Shown here in pieces: positions 49,186 through 58,381 of a stretch of 64,000 nucleotides of DNA. Source of the DNA: Flavihumibacter cheonanensis (lineage in GTDB: Bacteria; Bacteroidota; Bacteroidia; Chitinophagales; Chitinophagaceae). The stretch is from contig NZ_JAKRWF010000001.1 of NCBI RefSeq assembly GCF_022352215.1, forward strand, positions 1,736,001 through 1,800,000, given 5' to 3'. Position 1 is the first letter of the stretch, and each line of letters opens with the position of its first letter. The translations under genes were made by a program, and so were the position numbers. The notes below the pieces were generated by a model, which was given only the letters and a program-made list of their open reading frames with translations, was not told where the DNA came from and did not search any database.

Positions 49186-52100
49186 TCACTTCTCACGTCT
49201 CAACTCCATACTAACCACTGCTCCATTATTTATTCCTGCCAATACCAGCTCCGTTCTCCCTGGCCGGTTTAATTTAATCAGTGACCTTCCTTCTCTGGTT
49301 ATATGAAAACCATCCCGCTTCAGCTTGAAACGCCCATCTCCTATACCATACAAGGATAACCCATTCATTGCATCTACCGGCCCGTTGATCACTTCATAAC
49401 TATAATCATTTCCGGTTAATAAAAGATCCTGATTCCCATCCCTGTCCCAATCATTCACCAGGATGGCATGAACAGGAGCAAACTGTGCCTCCATTGGAAA
49501 TGGAAGAAATTTCCAGGCACTTTCCCCCCCGTTTAACAATACACCTGAACGCCATTCATTCATTTGTTTGAATTCCGAAGCATTCAAATCAGCTTCGGAA
49601 AATAGGTCCTGCATCCTGGCCTTTGCATAATCGGAATAGAACGGAAATTTCTTTCGCAAAAAGGGCAATTGCATCATCAGATCATCTCTGGGATGAATGG
49701 GATATGCCTCACCGTTAGCAGTATAACTGATTACCCCATGGCGGGTACCTGTTTTGCTAAAATCATACCAGTATACACCCAGCGACTGGTAATCTGTCCT
49801 GGCATAGCGACTGTTCAAACCATGGTTACCCAATACCAGGTCCGGTTGTCCATCCCTGTTACAATCTGCCACTTGCACCGTGTTCCACCAACCTACGGTT
49901 TTAGTTAATCCTAATTTTTCCGTGGCGTTTTCAAAAATGCCCTGACGGTTCATAAATACTGTCACCGGCATCCATTCTCCAACTACCACCAGGTCCATCC
50001 AGCCATCCTTGTTCAGATCGACCCAAACAGCTCCATTCACCATACCAATTGACTCCAATCCTGGTGCTTTTTCTGCAGCTACCTGAACAAAACGTCCATT
50101 TCGGTTTTCTAATAATTGAGAAGTTCCACCTTCCGGATAATGCTGTGGCCGGATTCTTCCACCCACGAACAGATCCATATCACCATCGCGATCAAAATCT
50201 GTAGCAACTGCAACAGATCCGCTGGCCGGTATTGCTGGTAGTAAGTCTTTGGTTAGCCTAAATCCTCCCCTGCCATTGTTGAGATACAACCGATCCTGGA
50301 AATGATCCGATCCCTCAGGAAACTCATTACCACCACTTACTACGTAAAGATCCTGATCTCCATCGCCTTCAGCATCCAAAAACACAGCTCCCATATCCTC
50401 CGGCATTTTTTTCCCCTCATCAAGAACTTGGCTTTGAAAACTTCCATCCGGCTTTTGCAAGTAGATTAAGCCCGACTGATTATAGGCGCCACCTATGAAA
50501 AAATCATCCCGTTGGTCTCCATTCAGATCAGCCACAGCCATTGGCGGACCACCGGTCGAAAATTTATGTGGCATCAGTGGCTGAATATTAAAATCGGTGT
50601 AAGGAGTTTCACGGTGGATAAAATTTATACCCAACTGTTCTTTTTCCGGCTCAAAGAATCCATATTGTAAAATCTTATACGGAATATAATAAGGCTCCCG
50701 GCTATCCTTATACGAAATAACCAGTTCCCTGTTTAAAGGAGGAGATTTTAATGTTTGCTGCCGGCCATCAGGCCAATCGACTACAAGTGAATCAAGTTGA
50801 CTGTTAGTACCCAAACCAATCAGTATACGATTATCAACAGAAGACTGGTACCCTCTTACCACCTGCTGCTCTGCATACCATTTTTGAGCACCTGCATAAA
50901 GACGGCAACTGGCTCCTATCCCATCCCGGTTTCCAGGTTTCCCTTCCAGCCGTATCCGTAAAAAACTATGTTTTGTTAGATCTGCAGCCATATTCCTATA
51001 CACTGAAGCGGGTTTTCCTGTATTCACTACAACCAGGTCCAGGTCACCATCATTATCAAAATCACCATAGGCAGCACCAGTTGAGTAGGCATCTGTGCTG
51101 AATCCCCAATGCTTTGACTGATCTGAAAATCGATAGTCGCCTTCATTTCGAAACATGAAATTATGCAGATAGGCACCTTCCAGTTTTTGCAGTACTGCAA
51201 ACTGCTCCCTGGTTAGCGGAGCTTTTGGATCCGTGCGCGACAAACCCTGCGCCTGGTAGGTAATAAAATCTCTGTTCGTAATATCCCGGGGATAGCCATT
51301 AGTGATGAAAAGATCACGGCGACCATCCAAATCAAAATCAGCCAGCAGGGGGCTCCAACTCCAGTCGGTAGCGGAAATGCCTGCCAGTTGACCGATTTCA
51401 CTGAATTTCGGTACATCCCCTTCAATAAATCCGGTATTCAGATGTAATGAATTCCGCATGAATTGAGGTGCATAACCTACCTGCAATTCTGAACGATAGC
51501 GATCGTGATTGGTAAAACCCAGCATCAGCTTTTGCCGGTAATTATCCGGGGGCAACATATCCACTTCCACCAGGTCAGGGAAACCATCGTTGTTGATATC
51601 ACCAACATCATTACCCATGGCAGAATAACTTGTATGCTTAAACGCTGAAGTAGCCTGGTCGGTAAATGTTCCATCCCGGTTGTTTATATATAACAAGTCG
51701 TTGGATACGTAATCATTGGAAACGAAAATATCCGGCCAGCCATCCCGGTTTAAATCCGAAACTGCAATACCAAGGCCATATCCTTCTTTTAAGATTCCGG
51801 CCTCCCGTGATACATTGCTGAATTTTCCATTTCCTTCATTCCTGTAAAGTCGGTCTGTATTGATCATCTCTCCATTTACCCGCTTGGGACGAATAATATT
51901 CGGTCCCATTTCATCCGTGTTATTGGTCAGCAGGTAGCAGTCCAGGTCATCATCCCTGTCGTAGTCAAAAAAAACAGCCTGTACCGTATGACCGGTATCT
52001 GCTAATCCATAGGCTGCTGCCTGATCTGTAAAGCGTCCATTTCCGTCGTTTACATACAACGCATTTGCCCGCTTGTCTGCTGCATGCGGACCAGCAAAAC

Positions 52101-52491
52101 AGAGATAAATATCCGGGAAACCGTCCTGGTTGATATCAACAATGGATACGCCCGTAGCCCATTTACCACGGGTATCAATACCCGAAGATTCCGTTTTGTC
52201 TTCAAATTGAAAATTTCCTTTATTAAGATAGAGTTTGGATGCACCCATATTGGATGAAAAGAAGAGATCTGGCAGGGAGTCCTGGTTAAAGTCCGCTACC
52301 CCCACTCCAGCTCCGTTATAGAAATATTCAAAACTCAGGATGTTGAGTCGTTCATCTTCCTTTATTTCATTGGTAAAATGAATGCCTGTTTGCTGTGCCG
52401 ACAGCTCCTCAAACAGAAAATTTTCCTGGGCTTCCGGCTTGCAGGACCAGCAACCAAAAAGAATAAAACACAACAAGCTAATTCGTATCAT
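49186..52491 (-). CDS. VCBS/FG-GAP lipoprotein with ASPIC/UnbV domain
   Basis: About 1101 residues from MIRISLLCFILFGCWSCKPE (ATG 52491), a lipoprotein signal with lipobox FGCWSC. The frame upstream to 52512 adds seven residues. The mature part carries many FG-GAP/VCBS repeats (units such as DFNQDSLPDLFFSSN, DINQDGFPDIYLCFAG, DFDNDGDLDLVVVN, DVGDINNDGFPDLVEVD), which form seven-bladed beta-propellers with Ca-binding D-x-D-x-D loops. An ASPIC/UnbV domain lies in the centre: LRIRLEGKPGNRDGIGASCR, GYQSSVDNRILIGLG and DSLVVDWPDGRQQTL. It is thus a surface or periplasmic CRTAC1-like protein, a family often found beside SusCD pairs, role unresolved. It converges on the lipoprotein gene. Confidence 0.9.
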   Translation of the reverse strand: MIRISLLCFILFGCWSCKPEAQENFLFEELSAQQTGIHFTNEIKEDERLNILSFEYFYNGAGVGVADFNQDSLPDLFFSSNMGASKLYLNKGNFQFEDKTESSGIDTRGKWATGVSIVDINQDGFPDIYLCFAGPHAADKRANALYVNDGNGRFTDQAAAYGLADTGHTVQAVFFDYDRDDDLDCYLLTNNTDEMGPNIIRPKRVNGEMINTDRLYRNEGNGKFSNVSREAGILKEGYGLGIAVSDLNRDGWPDIFVSNDYVSNDLLYINNRDGTFTDQATSAFKHTSYSAMGNDVGDINNDGFPDLVEVDMLPPDNYRQKLMLGFTNHDRYRSELQVGYAPQFMRNSLHLNTGFIEGDVPKFSEIGQLAGISATDWSWSPLLADFDLDGRRDLFITNGYPRDITNRDFITYQAQGLSRTDPKAPLTREQFAVLQKLEGAYLHNFMFRNEGDYRFSDQSKHWGFSTDAYSTGAAYGDFDNDGDLDLVVVNTGKPASVYRNMAADLTKHSFLRIRLEGKPGNRDGIGASCRLYAGAQKWYAEQQVVRGYQSSVDNRILIGLGTNSQLDSLVVDWPDGRQQTLKSPPLNRELVISYKDSREPYYIPYKILQYGFFEPEKEQLGINFIHRETPYTDFNIQPLMPHKFSTGGPPMAVADLNGDQRDDFFIGGAYNQSGLIYLQKPDGSFQSQVLDEGKKMPEDMGAVFLDAEGDGDQDLYVVSGGNEFPEGSDHFQDRLYLNNGRGGFRLTKDLLPAIPASGSVAVATDFDRDGDMDLFVGGRIRPQHYPEGGTSQLLENRNGRFVQVAAEKAPGLESIGMVNGAVWVDLNKDGWMDLVVVGEWMPVTVFMNRQGIFENATEKLGLTKTVGWWNTVQVADCNRDGQPDLVLGNHGLNSRYARTDYQSLGVYWYDFSKTGTRHGVISYTANGEAYPIHPRDDLMMQLPFLRKKFPFYSDYAKARMQDLFSEADLNASEFKQMNEWRSGVLLNGGESAWKFLPFPMEAQFAPVHAILVNDWDRDGNQDLLLTGNDYSYEVINGPVDAMNGLSLYGIGDGRFKLKRDGFHITREGRSLIKLNRPGRTELVLAGINNGAVVSMELRREK

Positions 52492-52637
52492 AAAAATCAG
52501 ATATACACTCAAGCTACAAGTTACAATTCCTGGCCGGCTAAGAGGGAGTAATACGTATTTTGAAGACTATTATTCGCAAAAAGCGAAATACTTGACTAAT
52601 AGCAAAGTTAACTTTAGCTTTACTCAAAACTGGCAGC

Positions 52638-54278
52638 ATGGATTCGAGAAGAAAATTTTTACGCAACTCCTTTTTACTGGCTGGGTCTGCTGCATTACCA
52701 GCACCCTCCCTATTAGCAGGTGAAGGTGGCTCCTCCGCTCCCGATAAGGATATTGAACTGCAGAACGATTTCAAAAATACCTACGTAAAAAACGTATTTG
52801 TTACAGAGAATGAATTTCGTAATGCAAAGCCAAACCTGGTACCGGCCCCTTCCTTCGCACAAGCCAAGGAATTGTTGCCCCTGCCTAACTGGAAAGGCAA
52901 CCAGGCTGCTATTGATATGTACTGGAAAGCTTGGGAGATTGCGTTTAAAAACATCAAGGATCCCGCTCCGAAATCCGGTTTTATCGCTTCCTATATCGAC
53001 ACTGCCTACAATGGCAATATTTTCATGTGGGATTCCACCTTTATCACCATGTTTGCGCGATATGGCACACGGGCCTATCCGTTTCAACAAACCTTGGATA
53101 ATTTCTATGGCAAACAACATCCGGATGGATTTATTTGTCGCGAAATATGGGGACTAACCGGCAAAGATTGTTTCCATCGCTACGATCCTACCAGCACAGG
53201 CCCCAATCTGATTCCCTGGAGCGAACTGGAATATTACCGCCAGTTCGGTGACTTACAGCGGCTGCACAACATCTTCCCGGTATTGTGCGCTTATTATCAA
53301 TGGCTACGGCTTAACCGTACCTGGAAAGATGGATCTTACTGGTCCAGTGGATGGGGTACCGGTATGGATAATCAGCCCCGTGTGCATAAAGAATACAACC
53401 CGATCTTTTCACACGGCCATATGACCTGGCTGGATACCTGCCTGCAACAGTTGTACATTGGAAAAATCCTGGTTGAATTTGGCTTTTATGTAGAACGCTG
53501 GCAGGAAATTGAAGACATTGAATCAGAAACCAAATTCTTGAAGAAATGGATCCGCGAAAATCTCTGGGATCCCAAAACTTCCTTTTTCTATGACCGTTAT
53601 GCCGACGGTTCAATTGGTGATTTCAAATCAATCGGCGCCTACTGGGCACTTTGGGCAGATATCCTGGAACCTGATGAACTAAAAAAATTCACTGCACACT
53701 TAACAGATCCCCAAACTTTTGCCCGCAAACATCCAATTCCTTCCATGCCGGCCAATCATGAAAAATACCAGCCGGATGGACGCTACTGGCAGGGAGGTGT
53801 ATGGGCACCGACTAATTACATGGTGATTGCCGGACTGCGACAAAATAACCTTCACACCCTCGCCTTTGATCTCGCCAAAAAACACCACCAGCAGGTATTA
53901 CAGGTGTTCAAAGACACCGGCACGTTCTGGGAATATTATGCACCTGAAACAACTACTCCCGGGTTACTGGCAAGACCTGATTTTATCGGCTGGACCGGCC
54001 TCGTACCCATCTCTATTTTATTTGAAGGAATTTTTGGAATCCGATCCAGTATTCAAACCAATACCATCAATTGGGATGTACGACTGACAGAGGAACACGG
54101 AATTGATCGCTACCCGATTGGAAAAGAAGGCATTTTATCATTACAGGCCGCCGCAAGAACCAGCGAAAAACAGAAACCTTCCCTGACCATTCAATCAAAC
54201 CTTCCACTCAAATTAAAACTCAGTTGGGCAGGTGGTTCGGACACTGTTGATATTAAACCCGGAGTGAATAAAATCTGA
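52638..54278 (+). CDS. GH63/trehalase-like (MGH1-type) glycoside hydrolase, exported
   Basis: 546 residues. It begins with a twin-arginine-like signal MDSRRKFLRNSFLLAGSAAL. The (alpha/alpha)6 barrel family of trehalases and glucosidases is recognisable: NIFMWDSTFITMFARYGTRA, DGFICREIWG, SGWGTGMDNQPRVHKEY, where the Asp is the likely general acid, RYWQGGVWAPTNYMVIAGL, and GTFWEYYAPETTTPG, with the likely catalytic base Glu. The fold matches GH63 and the MGH1-like clan, so alpha-glucosidic or mannosylglycerate-type substrates are possible. Exact specificity is not readable. The gene lies 146 bp from the VCBS gene in divergent orientation and completes the carbohydrate cluster. Confidence 0.85.
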   Translation: MDSRRKFLRNSFLLAGSAALPAPSLLAGEGGSSAPDKDIELQNDFKNTYVKNVFVTENEFRNAKPNLVPAPSFAQAKELLPLPNWKGNQAAIDMYWKAWEIAFKNIKDPAPKSGFIASYIDTAYNGNIFMWDSTFITMFARYGTRAYPFQQTLDNFYGKQHPDGFICREIWGLTGKDCFHRYDPTSTGPNLIPWSELEYYRQFGDLQRLHNIFPVLCAYYQWLRLNRTWKDGSYWSSGWGTGMDNQPRVHKEYNPIFSHGHMTWLDTCLQQLYIGKILVEFGFYVERWQEIEDIESETKFLKKWIRENLWDPKTSFFYDRYADGSIGDFKSIGAYWALWADILEPDELKKFTAHLTDPQTFARKHPIPSMPANHEKYQPDGRYWQGGVWAPTNYMVIAGLRQNNLHTLAFDLAKKHHQQVLQVFKDTGTFWEYYAPETTTPGLLARPDFIGWTGLVPISILFEGIFGIRSSIQTNTINWDVRLTEEHGIDRYPIGKEGILSLQAAARTSEKQKPSLTIQSNLPLKLKLSWAGGSDTVDIKPGVNKI

Positions 54279-54281
54279 GAA

Positions 54282-54554
54282 TCAGGCACAATCCATAACA
54301 GCAATAAAGTCTATATCGATAGCTGCCTGCAGATGAATCTTCTCACCACCACTGGCACGCACCCGAACCAGTGCCTTTCTGAGTTCATTCTGGATATCTT
54401 TGATCCGACGCTCAGAATGTAAAACTTCATCAATGGTGGGCTGTTTGGCTGCCAGCCTTTCCTCGTGAAAGGCAACCTTTGCCTTAACTATTGCATTTAA
54501 TAATTTTTCAGCTTCCGTTACCGTAAAATGCCCATCAATTAAATGAATCTGCAT
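54282..54554 (-). CDS. Small helical protein of unknown function
   Basis: 90 residues from ATG 54554 (a TTG two codons earlier is the other choice). It starts MQIHLIDGHFTVTEAEKLLN and is then mainly one long amphipathic helix pair with AIVKAKVAFHEERLAAKQPT, an EVLHSERRIKDIQNELRK segment and a final strand. The pattern resembles small Bacteroidetes helical proteins of unknown role. No metal-binding or catalytic motif is seen. It converges on the glycoside hydrolase stop (4 bp). Confidence 0.65.
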   Translation of the reverse strand: MQIHLIDGHFTVTEAEKLLNAIVKAKVAFHEERLAAKQPTIDEVLHSERRIKDIQNELRKALVRVRASGGEKIHLQAAIDIDFIAVMDCA

Positions 54555-54619
54555 GATCAATATTTGAACAAAAATCTGCCTGGCGATTCATATATTTTCA
54601 TTTATATTTTAAATGGATT

Positions 54620-55546
54620 CTATAAATATTGTTCATACCAGTTAAATCGTTGCTCAATTATCTCTTTTTTAGTTTTCCTGACATAGTCGAGATAAGCTTT
54701 TGCTATAGGCGAAAACATCTTTCCTTTTAACCAGATCATACTCCATTTTGTAGCAATAGGTAGTCCCTTTACAGGAATAATTCGTAACACACCTGCATTC
54801 AATTCGTTTTTAATGCCGATCAACGGCATAATGGAATAGCCCAATCCCGCTATCACAGCCTGTTTGACAGCCTCATTGGAAGTGAGTTCTACTTTTTTTA
54901 CTGCGGTAATCCGGTTGCGTTCAATGAATCGCTCCATAGTCATTCGGGTGCCGGAGCCTTCCTCCCTGTAAATGAGTGGTAACTCTTCAAAAATGTTTTT
55001 ATCGTATGATTTTTTTTGAAACTGCGATGAAGAACTACCCACCAGGAATAATTTGTTCTGCATCAGCTCCAGTTTATCAACATTCAGGTTAGGAGGCAGG
55101 ATCGATACCAGTGAAAAATCCACTTCGTTATCCTGTAAGGATTCTATCACCCTGGATTTATTGGTCACGTCCATTTGCAGCTGAACCCCCGGATGTTCCT
55201 TCATAAAACCGGATAAAAAATAAGGCATCACATATTTACCGGTTGATACAATGGAAATTTTGAGTCGACCTACCAGTTGCCCCTTGAACTCCATCGTTTT
55301 CATATTGATAGCCTGCACCTGGTTAAGTATTTCCTCGGCTGCAAGAGCGATTTCCTTGCCAAAATCCGTAATATAAATTTTTCGTCCAACGATCTCCGTA
55401 AGCGGAATATCAAACTGATTCTGGAAATTCCGGAGCTGAATCGATACCGCCGGTTGTGTAAGATGCAACTCTTCCGCCGCCTGCGTAATGCTTTTGGTTT
55501 GCGTAATCTTCAAAAAGATCTGTAGCTGATGTAGTGTATAGTTCAT
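54620..55546 (-). CDS. LysR-family transcriptional regulator
   Basis: 308 residues. HTH at the N-terminus: LQIFLKITQTKSITQAAEEL, HLTQPAVSIQLRNFQ, the typical LysR winged helix. The C-terminal periplasmic-binding-like ligand domain starts near residue 90 (LVGRLKISIVSTGKYVMPYF). The gene is divergent from the bicarbonate-type permease at 55637 with a 90-bp gap, the usual place for a LysR regulator of its neighbour. It resembles CbbR/CmpR-like members that sense CO2-related metabolites, which fits the neighbour, but the ligand is inferred. A TTAA-N12-TTAA site at 55571-55590 could be its box. ATG 55546. Confidence 0.88.
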   Translation of the reverse strand: MNYTLHQLQIFLKITQTKSITQAAEELHLTQPAVSIQLRNFQNQFDIPLTEIVGRKIYITDFGKEIALAAEEILNQVQAINMKTMEFKGQLVGRLKISIVSTGKYVMPYFLSGFMKEHPGVQLQMDVTNKSRVIESLQDNEVDFSLVSILPPNLNVDKLELMQNKLFLVGSSSSQFQKKSYDKNIFEELPLIYREEGSGTRMTMERFIERNRITAVKKVELTSNEAVKQAVIAGLGYSIMPLIGIKNELNAGVLRIIPVKGLPIATKWSMIWLKGKMFSPIAKAYLDYVRKTKKEIIEQRFNWYEQYL

Positions 55547-55636
55547 AAACAGTATTTATGCTCCCAATAATTAATATAAATATCGTTTAAGTATAAAACT
55601 ACTGAATTTTGCGACCGAAAAAAGCAAACCACCAGC

Positions 55637-56605
55637 ATGAATTTAACAACAAGCCTGCTCTCTCCAATGGTCCTCGCCTTTTTGCTTGGTATTATAGCAA
55701 CCCGGCTGAAAAGTGACCTTAAATTTCCGGAGTCGTTACACCAGTCGCTCACCATTTACCTGATGATTGCCATCGGGATGAAAGGCGGTTATAAACTATC
55801 CACCGTAAACTTCAGTGAGATGATTGTACCCTTAGTGGCCGCTGTTTTACTGAGTTGTTGTATTCCGGTCTGGACCTATTGGATTATGCGCAAATCAGGC
55901 AAATTTGATGTGTATAATGCAGGCGCCCTGGCAGCTCATTATGGGTCGGTATCAGTAGCCACCTTTAGTGCAGCCATCGCTTTTCATGAAAGCAGCAGAA
56001 TCGAATACGAAGGCTTTATGCCGGGCTTACTGGCCATTATGGAAATACCCGGTATCCTGATCGCGATTGCACTCGTGAGACTGTATGCCCCCAACCGGCA
56101 GGATACAAAACCGGCATCCATAGACCAGATAGCGCGGGAGTTACTGGCAGGTAAAAGCACACTCTTATTAATTGGGTTTCTGATCATAGGCTGGCTGGTA
56201 GGTCAAACAGGCTGGGAACAAGTGGCACCCTTGCTGGATGTACCTTTCAAAGGATTGCTGACACTGTTTTTGCTGGAAGCCGGACTTGCAGCAGGCAAAC
56301 GGTTGTCAGATTTTAAAAAGGGAGGCTGGATGCTCACTTTTTTTGGAATTGTCTTCCCGGTACTGCATGCGATTGCTGGAATTGTAATTGGTCATATAGC
56401 CGGTCTCAGTGTGGGTGGTTCCACTATCCTGGGGATACTCGCGGCAAGCGCCTCCTATATTGCAGCTCCGGCGGCATGCAGGGTGGCGCTTCCGGAAGCC
56501 AATCCATCCTATTACCTCACAGCGGCTTTGGCCATCACTTTTCCCTTTAATATCATCATCGGGATACCACTTTACCGTCAACTGGCACTCTATCTTTGCG
56601 GATAA
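55637..56605 (+). CDS. SbtA-like sodium-dependent bicarbonate permease
   Basis: 322 residues with about ten hydrophobic helices in two inverted halves. The start MNLTTSLLSPMVLAFLLGII and the following KSDLKFPESLHQSLTIYLMI and GMKGGYKLS are characteristic of SbtA-type transporters. A second block reads GALAAHYGSVSVATFSAAIA. The family imports bicarbonate with Na+ in cyanobacteria. Homologues in heterotrophic Bacteroidetes feed carboxylating reactions. No SbtB-like PII partner is seen. The gene is divergent from a LysR gene and probably regulated by it. The length of about 320 is shorter than the 370 of cyanobacterial SbtA. Confidence 0.85.
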   Translation: MNLTTSLLSPMVLAFLLGIIATRLKSDLKFPESLHQSLTIYLMIAIGMKGGYKLSTVNFSEMIVPLVAAVLLSCCIPVWTYWIMRKSGKFDVYNAGALAAHYGSVSVATFSAAIAFHESSRIEYEGFMPGLLAIMEIPGILIAIALVRLYAPNRQDTKPASIDQIARELLAGKSTLLLIGFLIIGWLVGQTGWEQVAPLLDVPFKGLLTLFLLEAGLAAGKRLSDFKKGGWMLTFFGIVFPVLHAIAGIVIGHIAGLSVGGSTILGILAASASYIAAPAACRVALPEANPSYYLTAALAITFPFNIIIGIPLYRQLALYLCG

Positions 56606-56629
56606 GAAAAAGAGGTTCAATTGCTGCAA

Positions 56630-57682
56630 TCAGTGGCTTAAATAGGTACTAAATAATGCCTCCACGGCTCTCACTGCACCTTCCATGTAACCACCAAAAG
56701 CAGTAGCCGTTTCGGTGTTGCAGAAGAACAACCGATCGTTCATATAACCTTCTTGTAATAAAGGATGGCCGTTGTTTTGATGGGGCCTTTGCGCAATGGG
56801 ATTACCGGAAACTAGCAGGTCATCGATCCAGATTTTATCCTGGTAGCTCAAGGCATCTACCGCTTTTTCTCCGAGCAGGAGTACAAGTTGTTGCAAAACC
56901 AGTTCTTTTCGAACAGCAGCCGCGTAATTGGCTGCTCCTCCGCTTAGAAAACCGGTAAATCCGAATTTGGTTGCTTCGAAATTAGTATGATCATACATTT
57001 CCATTACGATACCGGCATGTGAGTAAAGCATGCCTGAATACCCGGCTTCGCGCCAGAAGGGGGCTGCATATTCAATGGTGAATTTGATCGCGCCAGCCAT
57101 CCAGGTTTGCACCGATGACAATACCGTTGCGAGCGACTCTGGCAAAGCAGGACTAAATTGAATGCTAACACCAGCTAATTGTGGAGGAATACAAAGGATT
57201 ATTTTGTCTGCTGAATAACGATTATCAGTTCCGGTTACGATTTCTAATCCCTTTTCAGTTTCATGAATTTCCTGCACCCGCTGCTTTAGTTGAATGACAG
57301 TTGCCGGTAATTGTGAAGCCAGTTTTGTGATAAGCGCACCGGTTCCACCAGCTATCCGGTACGAAGGTGCTTCAGATTCCGGAATATAAAATTTCTGGGG
57401 AGGTTCAAAGGACTTGGTCTGAAACAGGGAAATGCCGGCAGAAAACTGCGGAAATTTTTCCAGGTTCAATTTTGCAAGCAGGGCCAGCATACGGGGATGC
57501 ATATCCGAAAACCAGGTTGCCCCGAGTTCCATTGGGGTAGTTTCTACTCCCTGAATCGTTTGAATTCTACCTCCCAACCGGTCTGCAGCTTCCAGCACTA
57601 CTACCTCCTTGCCGGCCTCTTGCAATAAATTCGCAAGATAGAGCCCGCTTAATCCTGCGCCTACAATAAGTATTTTTTCCAT
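56630..57682 (-). CDS. Flavin-containing amine oxidase family protein
   Basis: 350 residues. FAD-binding Rossmann start KILIVGAGLSGLYLANLLQE, then VVVLEAADRLGGRIQTIQ, the GG doublet of the family, and the C-terminal FAD segment FFCNTETATAFGGYMEGAVR. The middle contains ELGATWFSDMHPRMLALL, as in monoamine or polyamine oxidases, and SSVQTWMAGAIKFTIEY. It probably oxidises an amine or catalyses a desaturation; substrate unknown. It is 100 residues shorter than eukaryotic MAO and has no C-terminal membrane anchor. ATG 57682. A bidirectional terminator (57750-57772) separates it from the tRNA pair. Confidence 0.88.
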   Translation of the reverse strand: MEKILIVGAGLSGLYLANLLQEAGKEVVVLEAADRLGGRIQTIQGVETTPMELGATWFSDMHPRMLALLAKLNLEKFPQFSAGISLFQTKSFEPPQKFYIPESEAPSYRIAGGTGALITKLASQLPATVIQLKQRVQEIHETEKGLEIVTGTDNRYSADKIILCIPPQLAGVSIQFSPALPESLATVLSSVQTWMAGAIKFTIEYAAPFWREAGYSGMLYSHAGIVMEMYDHTNFEATKFGFTGFLSGGAANYAAAVRKELVLQQLVLLLGEKAVDALSYQDKIWIDDLLVSGNPIAQRPHQNNGHPLLQEGYMNDRLFFCNTETATAFGGYMEGAVRAVEALFSTYLSH

Positions 57683-57749
57683 GTTTTAATTTCCAGTTAC
57701 AGGTGTTGCTGACAACCGTTTTTTCGTATGTTATAGATAGCAACAAAAA

Positions 57750-57778
57750 AGCCGACTCATCACTGAATCGGCTTTTTC
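57750..57778. terminator. Bidirectional terminator after tRNA-Leu
   Basis: GCCGA (57751-57755) pairs with TCGGC (57768-57772), extended by partial pairing of the loop sides. AAAAAA precedes it and TTTTT follows on the plus strand, so it can end transcription on both strands. Confidence 0.7.
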
Positions 57779-57779
57779 G

Positions 57780-57866
57780 TGCCCGGGACGGGAATCGAAC
57801 CCGTACTCGCTTTTTCGTCGAACAGGATTTTAAGTCCTGCGTGTCTACCAGTTCCACCACCCGGGC
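57780..57866 (-). tRNA. tRNA-Leu (anticodon TAA)
   Basis: 87 nt. Acceptor GCCCGGG pairs with CCCGGGC, discriminator A, the anticodon loop CTTAAAA gives TAA (codon UUA), a long variable arm, and the T-arm GGGTTCGATTCCC. CCA is not encoded. It is 50 bp from tRNA-Gly on the same strand. Confidence 0.97.
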
Positions 57867-57916
57867 AAAACATCTACCAAAAAAAAATTCCAAACGGTAG
57901 GTTTGGAATCTTTTAG

Positions 57917-57989
57917 AGCGGAAGACCGGGCTCGAACCGGCCACCCCAACCTTGGCAAGGTTGTGCTCTACCAAATGAGCTACTTCCGC
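57917..57989 (-). tRNA. tRNA-Gly (anticodon GCC)
   Basis: 73 nt. Acceptor GCGGAAG with CTTCCGC, anticodon loop TTGCCAA gives GCC, T-arm GCCGGTTCGAGCCCGGT. CCA is not encoded. It is upstream of tRNA-Leu on the same strand and may be cotranscribed. Confidence 0.97.
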
Positions 57990-58118
57990 AAAAAACTATC
58001 TGACCGGCTTCCAATTGAACCTAAAAAATAGTACCAGATAGTGTATCTAAAGAGCTGTTTTTCAATTGGGATGGCAAAGATAAGAACTCCCATCTTTCTG
58101 CCAAATTTTTCTCGAAAA

Positions 58119-58334
58119 TTATTTGTACTTCGGTGTGTACATAGTGCTTTCCGGCACAGAAACTTTACCCTTACCCTTGTAACGGTTCGCATACAAGCCA
58201 AAACATCCTCCTAAAACAAATGCCAGGATGCAAAACACCTGCAGATAAAACAGGAAACTGGAAGAATTCACCCAATTGTGTTTAAAGTCTTTCTCCAGCG
58301 GATTTTCTATTTCATGTGCCTGATTATGAGCCAT
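58119..58334 (-). CDS. Small single-pass membrane protein
   Basis: 71 residues: a charged N-terminus MAHNQAHEIENPLEKDFKHN, one membrane helix (about residues 26-48: FLFYLQVFCILAFVLGGCFG), then a positive tail with YKGKGKVSVPES. The topology by charge puts the C-terminal tail in the cytoplasm or the stalk. No family is known to me. It lies between the tRNAs and the glycosyltransferase and is intact, with a good ATG at 58334 and no strong overlap, so it is probably real. Confidence 0.65.
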   Translation of the reverse strand: MAHNQAHEIENPLEKDFKHNWVNSSSFLFYLQVFCILAFVLGGCFGLYANRYKGKGKVSVPESTMYTPKYK

Positions 58335-58381
58335 ATTTTTTATTTAAATGCTGTGCAAAAATAACGGTTCAGGCCAAAAAA

